From Actinomycetes bacterium (GTDB lineage: Bacteria > Actinomycetota > CALGFH01), in assembly GCA_030146615.1 (NCBI GenBank), contig JASLBL010000205.1, positions 1 to 9,528 on the forward strand: a stretch of DNA of 9,528 nucleotides, given 5' to 3'. The notes below the pieces were generated by a model, which saw nothing but the letters and a program-made list of their open reading frames with translations, was not told the origin of the DNA and did not search any database. The number at the start of each line of letters is the position of its first letter. Within the stretch, counting starts at the first letter, position 1. The translations under genes were made by a program, and so were the position numbers. Below, piece after piece: positions 4,226 through 9,528 of the stretch.

Positions 4226-7200
4226 ATGCCGGGCAGCTTCGCGCACCTCCACGTGCACACCGAGTACTCGATGCTCGACGGCGCCGCCCGGGTCGACGAC
4301 CTGTTCGCCGAGGCCGCCCGCATGGGGATGCCGGCCCTGGCCATGACCGACCACGGCCAGCTGTTCGGGGCCGTCGACTTCTACCTGGCCGGCCAGAAGC
4401 ACGGGGTCAAGCCAATTCTGGGCGTGGAAGCCTACCTGGCCCCCGGCTCCCGGTTCGAGAAGCAGCGGCGCGACGTCGCCGAGCCCTACAGCCACCTGAC
4501 CCTGCTGGCCGAGAACCAGACCGGCTACGCCAACCTGCTCCAGCTGGCCTCGGCGGCCTCGCTGGAGGGCTACTTCTACAAGCCCCGCATGGACCGGGAG
4601 CTGTTCGAGCGCTACGGCGAGGGCCTGATCGCCACCTCCGGCTGCCTCGGCTCCGAGGTCAACCAGCGGCTGCTCAAGGGCGACCGCAAGGGTGCGGCCG
4701 CGACCCTGGCCGAGTTCCGCGACCTGTTCGGGACCGGCAACTACTTCGTCGAGCTGCACGACCACGGCCTGCCCGAGCAGCGCCGGGTCAACCCCGACCT
4801 GATCGCCCTGGCCGGCGACCTCGGCCTGCCCCTGCTGGCCGCCAACGACCTGCACTACACCCGCAAGGCCGACGCCTCCCCGCACGAGGTCCTGCTCTGC
4901 ATCCAGACCGGGGCCGTGCTGGCCGACCCCAAGCGGTTCAAGCTGGGCGACGGGTCCGAGGAGTTCTACCTCAAGTCGCCGGCCGAGATGCGGGCCCTGT
5001 TCGCCGACCACCCCGACGCCTGCGACAACACCCTCGAGGTGGCCGAGCGCTGCAACGTCCAGCTGCGCTTCGGCGAGAACCTCCTGCCCCACTTCGACGT
5101 GCCCGACGGCCACACCCTCGAGTCCTGGCTGCGGGCCGAGGTCGAGCGGGGCGCGGCCGAGCGCTACGGGAACTCGTTCGGGGGTGCGGTCCGGGAACGC
5201 ATCGACTACGAACTGCGGGTCATCTCAGAGCTCGGCTTCGCCGGCTACTTCCTGATCGTGGCCGACCTGTGCCGCCACGCCCGCGAGCACGGCATCCGGG
5301 TCGGCCCTGGGCGGGGGAGCGCCGCCGGCTCCTGCGTCTCCTACTGCCTGCGCATCACCGACCTCGACCCGATCGCCTACGGGCTGATGTTCGAGCGGTT
5401 CCTCAACCCGGGCCGCAACGAGATGCCTGACATCGACCTGGACTTCGACGAGCGCCGGCGCGGCGACATGATCCGCTACGCCACCGAGAAGTACGGCGCC
5501 GACCACGTCGCCCAGATCGTCACCTTCTCCACCATCAAGGCCAAGCAGGCCATCCGCGACTCGGCCCGGGTGCTCGGGTTCCCCTACAAGCTCGGGGACG
5601 ACCTGGCCAAGGCCATGCCCCCGCCGGTGCTGGGCAAGGAGCGCTCCCTGGCCGAGGCGTTCAAGCTCTCGGCCGAGCTGCGCACGGCTCGCGACAGCGA
5701 CCCGGAGGCCCGCCAGGTGCTCGACACCGCCGCCGGCCTCGAGGGGCTGCGTCGCCAGTGGGGGGTGCACGCGGCCGCGGTGGTGATCTCCCGCGACCCG
5801 CTGGTCGAGCAGGTCCCGATCATGAAGCGGGAGGCCGACGGGGCGATCATCACCCAGTACGAGATGAACGGGGTGGCCAAGCTCGGGCTGCTCAAGATGG
5901 ACTTCCTCGGCCTGCGCAACCTCACCGTGCTCGACGACACCCTGGTCCACCTGCGGGCCAAGGGGATCGAGCTGGACCTGGGGGCGCTGCCCACCGACGA
6001 CCCGGCCACCTTCAAGATGCTCCAGGCCGGCGACTCCGACGGCGTCTTCCAGATGGAGTCCGAGGGCATGCGGCGGCTGCTGCGCCAGCTCCGCCCGGAC
6101 CGGTTCGAGGACATCGTCGCCCTGATCGCCCTGTACCGGCCGGGCCCGATGGAGGAGATCCCCAAGTACATCGCGGGCAAGCGCGACCCCAGGACGGTCA
6201 AGCACCTGCACCCGCTGATGGCCGAGATCACCGCCGACACCCACGGGGTGCTGGTCTACCAGGAGCAGATCATCACCCTGCTCCAGAAGGTGGCCGGCTA
6301 CACCGCCGGCGAGGCCGACCTGGTCCGCAAGGCCATCGGCAAGAAGATCGAAGCCCTGATGCGCAAGGAGGAGCCGCGCTTTCTGGCCGGCTGCCGCGAG
6401 AAGGGCCTCACCGACGACCAGGCGGCCACCCTGTGGCGGCTGATCCAGCCGTTCGCCGGCTACTCCTTCAACCGGGCCCACGCCGCCGGCTACGGCCTGG
6501 TCGCCTGGCAGACCGCCTACCTCAAGGCCCACCACCCGGTGGAGTACATGGCGGCCCTGCTGACCAGCGTCAAGGACGACAAGGACGCCCGCCCCAAGTA
6601 CCTCGGGTCCTGCCGGCGCATGGCCATCACCGTGCTGCCCCCAGACGTCAACGAGTCCGACTCGGACTTCACCCCAGCCGACGGGCGGTCGATCCGCTAT
6701 GGCCTCAGTGCGGTGCGGAACGTCGGCGAGCAGGTGGTGGAGGCGATCATCGCCGCCCGCCGGGAGAAGGGCCGCTTCACCGACTTCTTCGACTTCTGCG
6801 AGAAGGTCGACATCGGGGTGCTCAACAAGCGGGTCATCGAGTCGCTGATCAAGGCGGGCGCCTTCGACTCCCTGGGCATGCCCCGGCGGGGCCTGTTCGA
6901 GGTCCACGAGGTGGCCGTGGACCGGGTCACGGCCCGCAAGCGGGCCGAGGCGGCCGGCCAGTTCTCCCTGTTCGGCGGCCTGGGCGACGGCGAGGCGGTG
7001 GTCACCGAGCCGCTCCCCCCGGTCGGGACCGAGGAGTGGGAGAAGTCCCAGCGCCTGGCCTTCGAGAAGGAGATGCTGGGCCAGTACGTCTCCGACCACC
7101 CGCTGCTCGGCCTGGAGCACGTCCTGTCCCGGTCCGCCGACACCGCCCTGTCGTCGCTCACCGAGCGCTCCGACGGGGCCGTGGTCACCGTGGCCGGGAT

Positions 7201-7666
7201 CCTGGCCAAGCTGACCAAGAAGTTCACCAAGCGGGGCGAGGTCTACGTCATCGCCGACCTCGAGGACCTGGACGGCGGGGCCGAGTGCATCTTCTTCCCC
7301 CAGGTCTACACCCAGCACCAGGGCATCCTCGTCCAGGACGCGGTGATGGTGGTCAAGGCCCGGGTCGACGCCCGCGACGAGACCCCCAAGCTGGTCGCCC
7401 TCGAGGTCAAGCCGCCCAACCTCGCCGAGCCCGGGTCGGCCCCGGTGGTCCTCAACCTGGAGGCCAGGGCCTGCAACGACGGCGTGGTCACCCGGATCAA
7501 GCACATCCTCGGCTCCCACCGCGGCAAGTCCCCGGTCCACCTCCAGATCCGCGGGGCCCGCTCCACTATGGTCGTCCGCCTCGGCGACGAGTTCCGGGTC
7601 GACCCCCGCAACGGCCTCTACGCCGAGATCAAGGCCGAGCTGGGCCCGGACGCGCTCCTGACCTGA
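4226..7666 (+). CDS. dnaE: DNA polymerase III subunit alpha (replicative, DnaE1 type)
   Basis: Catalytic subunit of the chromosomal replicase; 1146 aa, close to the usual 1160-1190 of actinobacterial DnaE1. The order is: PHP domain (about 5-285); polymerase palm with PDIDLDFD (401-408) and KMDFLGLRN (557-565), giving catalytic Asp 402, 404 and 559; GPGRGSAAGS (360-369); fingers with IALYRPGPMEEIPKYI (634-649) and YSFNRAHAAGYG (746-757); helix-hairpin-helix (about 827-845); an internal clamp-binding motif QFSLF (912-916); OB fold (about 985-1025); and a C-terminal domain. All nine PHP metal ligands known from M. tuberculosis DnaE1 appear in place: H9, H11, D18, H43, E68, H90, C140, D208, H210. 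PHP-based proofreading is therefore likely. The ATG at 4226 is chosen because the family begins 'F.HLHVHTEYS' right after Met. An in-frame GTG at 4169 would put the DnaA box region next to coding sequence and adds 19 unconserved residues. Confidence 0.97.
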   Translation: MPGSFAHLHVHTEYSMLDGAARVDDLFAEAARMGMPALAMTDHGQLFGAVDFYLAGQKHGVKPILGVEAYLAPGSRFEKQRRDVAEPYSHLTLLAENQTGYANLLQLASAASLEGYFYKPRMDRELFERYGEGLIATSGCLGSEVNQRLLKGDRKGAAATLAEFRDLFGTGNYFVELHDHGLPEQRRVNPDLIALAGDLGLPLLAANDLHYTRKADASPHEVLLCIQTGAVLADPKRFKLGDGSEEFYLKSPAEMRALFADHPDACDNTLEVAERCNVQLRFGENLLPHFDVPDGHTLESWLRAEVERGAAERYGNSFGGAVRERIDYELRVISELGFAGYFLIVADLCRHAREHGIRVGPGRGSAAGSCVSYCLRITDLDPIAYGLMFERFLNPGRNEMPDIDLDFDERRRGDMIRYATEKYGADHVAQIVTFSTIKAKQAIRDSARVLGFPYKLGDDLAKAMPPPVLGKERSLAEAFKLSAELRTARDSDPEARQVLDTAAGLEGLRRQWGVHAAAVVISRDPLVEQVPIMKREADGAIITQYEMNGVAKLGLLKMDFLGLRNLTVLDDTLVHLRAKGIELDLGALPTDDPATFKMLQAGDSDGVFQMESEGMRRLLRQLRPDRFEDIVALIALYRPGPMEEIPKYIAGKRDPRTVKHLHPLMAEITADTHGVLVYQEQIITLLQKVAGYTAGEADLVRKAIGKKIEALMRKEEPRFLAGCREKGLTDDQAATLWRLIQPFAGYSFNRAHAAGYGLVAWQTAYLKAHHPVEYMAALLTSVKDDKDARPKYLGSCRRMAITVLPPDVNESDSDFTPADGRSIRYGLSAVRNVGEQVVEAIIAARREKGRFTDFFDFCEKVDIGVLNKRVIESLIKAGAFDSLGMPRRGLFEVHEVAVDRVTARKRAEAAGQFSLFGGLGDGEAVVTEPLPPVGTEEWEKSQRLAFEKEMLGQYVSDHPLLGLEHVLSRSADTALSSLTERSDGAVVTVAGILAKLTKKFTKRGEVYVIADLEDLDGGAECIFFPQVYTQHQGILVQDAVMVVKARVDARDETPKLVALEVKPPNLAEPGSAPVVLNLEARACNDGVVTRIKHILGSHRGKSPVHLQIRGARSTMVVRLGDEFRVDPRNGLYAEIKAELGPDALLT

Positions 7667-7720
7667 CCGCCGCCCGGTAGGGTGGCTCCTCGGCAGCACG
7701 GGCGAGGAGGGAGCTGGGCA

Positions 7721-8815
7721 ATGGGGCACCAGGTACGGGGCGTGATCGCCCGATCCGAACGGGCGCCGGTCGAGCTGGTGACGGTGCGGGTGCCCGACCC
7801 GGGTCCCGGGGAGGTGCTGGTCCGGGTGCAGGCCTGCGGGGTCTGCCACACCGACCTGCACTACCGCGAGGGGGCGATCAACGACCAGTTCCCGTTCCTG
7901 CTCGGCCACGAGGCCGCCGGCAAGGTCGAGGCCGTCGGGCCCGACGTGGCCAACGTGGCCCCGGGCGACTTCGTGGTCCTGGCCTGGCGGGCGCCGTGCG
8001 GGCAGTGCCGCTCCTGCCTGCGGGGCCGGCCCTGGTACTGCTTCGACAGCCGCAACGCCAGCCAGCAGATGACCCTGGAGGACGGCACCCCGCTAACGGC
8101 CGCCATCGGCATCGGGGCCTTCGCCGAGCTGTGCCTGGTCGCCGCCGGGCAGGCGGTCAAGGTCGACCCTGCCGTCCGGCCCGAGGCGGCCGGGCTGGTC
8201 GGCTGCGGGATCATGGCCGGCTTCGGGGCGATCATCAACACCGCCAAGGTCGAGCGGGGCGACATGGTGGCCGTGTTCGGCTGCGGCGGGGTCGGGAACG
8301 CCGCCATCCACGCCGCCGCCCTGGTCGGTGCCCGCAAGGTCATCGCCGTCGACCTCGACCGGCGAAAGCTGGAGCTGGCCCGGCAGTTCGGGGCCACCGA
8401 CCTCGTCGACTCCAGCCAGGTCAACCCGGTCAGTGTCATCCGCGAGCTCACCGGCGGGTTCGGCGCCGACGTCACCGTGGAGGCGGTCGGCCACCCCGAC
8501 GTGTTCAAGCAGGCCTTCCACGCCCGCGACCACGCCGGCACCCTGGTCCAGGTCGGCGTGCCCAACCCGCAGATGCGCATCGACGTCCGCATGCTCGACT
8601 TCTACGGCCGCGGCGGGTCGCTGCGGCCGGCCTGGTACGGCGACTGCCTGCCCACCCGCGACTTCCCAATATTGATCGACCTGTACCTGCGCGGCCGTTA
8701 CGATCTCGACCGGTTCGTCTCCGAGACCATCGCCCTCGACCAGGTCGAGGAGGCGTTCACCAAGATGCAACGGAACGAGGTGCTGCGCTCGGTGGTGGTC
8801 TTCCCAGATGCCTGA
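7721..8815 (+). CDS. mscR: S-(hydroxymethyl)mycothiol dehydrogenase (mycothiol-dependent formaldehyde dehydrogenase)
   Basis: Zinc- and NAD-dependent enzyme that oxidises the formaldehyde-mycothiol adduct; the mycobacterial enzyme also reduces S-nitrosomycothiol. The 364-aa protein matches my recollection of M. tuberculosis AdhE2/MscR along its length, including QVRGVIAR (4-11), ACGVCHTDLHYREGAINDQ, FLLGHEAAG, GIGAFAE and WYGDCLP. Catalytic zinc ligands are C42, H63 and C162. The structural zinc lobe is C93, C96, C99 and C107. The Rossmann motif is GCGGVG (187-192), with D211 ending the second strand, which favours NAD over NADP. The ATG at 7721 has AGGAGG (7705-7710) and GGGAG (7709-7713) at 10 and 7 nt. 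The frame is open upstream, but only this start agrees with the family N-terminus. The last 8 nt overlap the exporter gene. An ordinary alcohol dehydrogenase is less likely given the C-terminal match. Confidence 0.92.
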   Translation: MGHQVRGVIARSERAPVELVTVRVPDPGPGEVLVRVQACGVCHTDLHYREGAINDQFPFLLGHEAAGKVEAVGPDVANVAPGDFVVLAWRAPCGQCRSCLRGRPWYCFDSRNASQQMTLEDGTPLTAAIGIGAFAELCLVAAGQAVKVDPAVRPEAAGLVGCGIMAGFGAIINTAKVERGDMVAVFGCGGVGNAAIHAAALVGARKVIAVDLDRRKLELARQFGATDLVDSSQVNPVSVIRELTGGFGADVTVEAVGHPDVFKQAFHARDHAGTLVQVGVPNPQMRIDVRMLDFYGRGGSLRPAWYGDCLPTRDFPILIDLYLRGRYDLDRFVSETIALDQVEEAFTKMQRNEVLRSVVVFPDA

Positions 8816-9458
8816 GACGTCGACCCTGGCCCTGTTCGCGGTGGCCGCGGTCACCCTGCTGGTGATCCCCGGCCCGGCCGTGCTCTACATCGTCACCCGC
8901 AGCGTCGACCAGGGCCGGGCCGCCGGCCTGGCCTCGGTCTGCGGGATCCACGTCGGCACCCTGGTGCACGTGGCCGCGGCCGCCCTCGGCCTGTCGGCCC
9001 TGCTGGTCTCCTCGGCCACCGCCTATGACACCGTCCGCTGGCTCGGTGCCGCCTACCTGGTCTGGCTCGGGGTCAGGCGCCTGCTGGCCCGGGACGAGGA
9101 CGCCCCGGCAGCCGCCGGCCCCGGCGTCCGCCGGCCCGGCCTGCGCCGCATCTTCGCCCAGGGCGTGGTCGTCAACGTCCTCAACCCCAAGACGGCCCTG
9201 TTCTTCTTCGCCTTCCTGCCCCAGTTCGTCGACACCTCCCGGGGCTCGGTGCCGTTCCAGGTGGTCGTGTTCGGGGTCGCCTTCGTCCTGCTCGGCCTGC
9301 TCAGCGACGGCGCCTACGCCCTGGCCGCCTCCACCGGGGCCGGCTGGCTGCGCCGCCGGCCCGGGGTGGCCCGGGCGTCGCGGCTGGCCTCGGGCGGGAT
9401 CCTGATCAGCCTCGGCGTGACGACCGCCCTGGCCGGGTCGCGCTCCTCGGCCCAGTAG
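8808..9458 (+). CDS. LysE/RhtB-family efflux protein
   Basis: Inner-membrane exporter of the LysE/RhtB superfamily, which moves amino acids or related small molecules out of the cell; the substrate here cannot be read from sequence. At 216 aa it has the family's usual size, with about six hydrophobic segments (roughly 4-28, 40-66, 74-92, 116-138, 148-174, 192-210). Signatures include VIPGPAVLYIVTRSVDQGRAAGL (19-41), containing the PGP motif, GIHVG (46-50), and NVLNPKTALFFFAFLPQFVD (123-142), containing NPK. A polar Ala/Pro/Arg loop (93-115) separates the halves. The ATG lies inside the end of mscR (8-nt overlap, ATGCCTGA), so translation is probably coupled to that gene. No separate promoter or strong ribosome site is visible. 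Confidence 0.9.
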   Translation: MPETSTLALFAVAAVTLLVIPGPAVLYIVTRSVDQGRAAGLASVCGIHVGTLVHVAAAALGLSALLVSSATAYDTVRWLGAAYLVWLGVRRLLARDEDAPAAAGPGVRRPGLRRIFAQGVVVNVLNPKTALFFFAFLPQFVDTSRGSVPFQVVVFGVAFVLLGLLSDGAYALAASTGAGWLRRRPGVARASRLASGGILISLGVTTALAGSRSSAQ

Positions 9459-9528
9459 GCGCCTCGGTGGACAGCCAGTGCAGCAGCAGCTGCTGGGCGA
9501 CCCCGGCCGCCTCGCCCCAGTGGGCGGT
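9406..9528 (-). CDS. Possible C-terminal end of a convergent gene (cut by right edge)
   Basis: Reading leftwards from the edge, a frame stays open for 40 codons to a TGA at 9408-9406. Its first 23 codons all end in G or C and give HWGEAAGVAQQLLLHWLST, a plausible amphipathic helix. After that the composition turns into low-complexity Arg/Pro/Thr. It would overlap the 3' end of the exporter gene by 53 nt. I do not recognise the family. The other two minus frames are also open this far, so the call rests on composition alone. Confidence 0.35.
   Translation of the reverse strand, partial: TAHWGEAAGVAQQLLLHWLSTEAPTGPRSATRPGRSSRRG

Noticed and set aside
7682..7720. Earlier start for mscR
   Set aside because: The ribosome site would then lie inside the gene, and the family N-terminus begins at the ATG at 7721.
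7667..7720. mscR promoter with TAGGGT (7678-7683) as -10
   Set aside because: No -35 at a fitting distance; the gap is only 54 nt and read-through from dnaE is equally possible.
5225..7909. Long open frame of 894 codons on the minus strand
   Set aside because: It is a mirror of dnaE codons, rich in low-complexity Leu/Gly/Val/Asp with no recognisable domain; dnaE on the plus strand has every expected motif.

Overview
This window comes from a very GC-rich genome (third codon positions are almost all G or C), most likely an actinobacterium (Actinomycetota). Three things support that. The gene order DksA-like / lspA / rluD-like / ... / dnaE matches the conserved actinobacterial block (in Mycobacterium tuberculosis, lspA-Rv1540-...-dnaE1). 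A gene for S-(hydroxymethyl)mycothiol dehydrogenase (mscR) implies mycothiol, a thiol of actinobacteria. A TTGTCCACA DnaA box of the high-GC actinobacterial type lies in front of dnaE. No mobile element, CRISPR array, tRNA or rRNA gene is visible.

Left part (1-507): the first 46 codons of ileS run off the left edge on the minus strand. Upstream of it lies a complete T-box leader (about 440-141, minus) with a long-form Stem I, an AUC (Ile) specifier, the canonical T-box core, and a helix that can mask the ileS Shine-Dalgarno. This is an isoleucine-sensing, translation-type riboswitch. The AT-richer patch near 436-452 probably holds divergent start signals for ileS (minus) and the DksA-like gene (plus).

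Second part (508-2395, plus): a tight cluster made of a TraR/DksA-family zinc-finger protein, lspA (lipoprotein signal peptidase) and an RluD-type pseudouridine synthase. The three are spaced 2 nt apart or overlap by 4 nt and probably form one transcript. It ends convergently against a small two-helix membrane protein gene (2392-2607, minus); both genes share a CTAG as their stop codon.

Third part (2672-4043, plus): two diverged DUF1990-family genes in tandem, overlapping by 11 nt, followed by a 13-bp-arm hairpin that probably ends transcription. Fourth part (4044-7666): a 182-nt intergenic region with a well-spaced promoter and a DnaA box, then dnaE (1146 aa DNA polymerase III alpha) with complete polymerase and PHP metal sites.

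Right part (7721-9528): mscR, for mycothiol-dependent formaldehyde oxidation, overlaps by 8 nt a LysE/RhtB-family exporter gene. A convergent partial reading frame of unknown function may enter from the right edge.

Most of the window is housekeeping. What repays a second look is regulatory: the ileS T-box with its visible masking helix, the DnaA box/palindrome in the dnaE leader, and the mscR-exporter coupling. The DksA-like protein also has an altered zinc finger.
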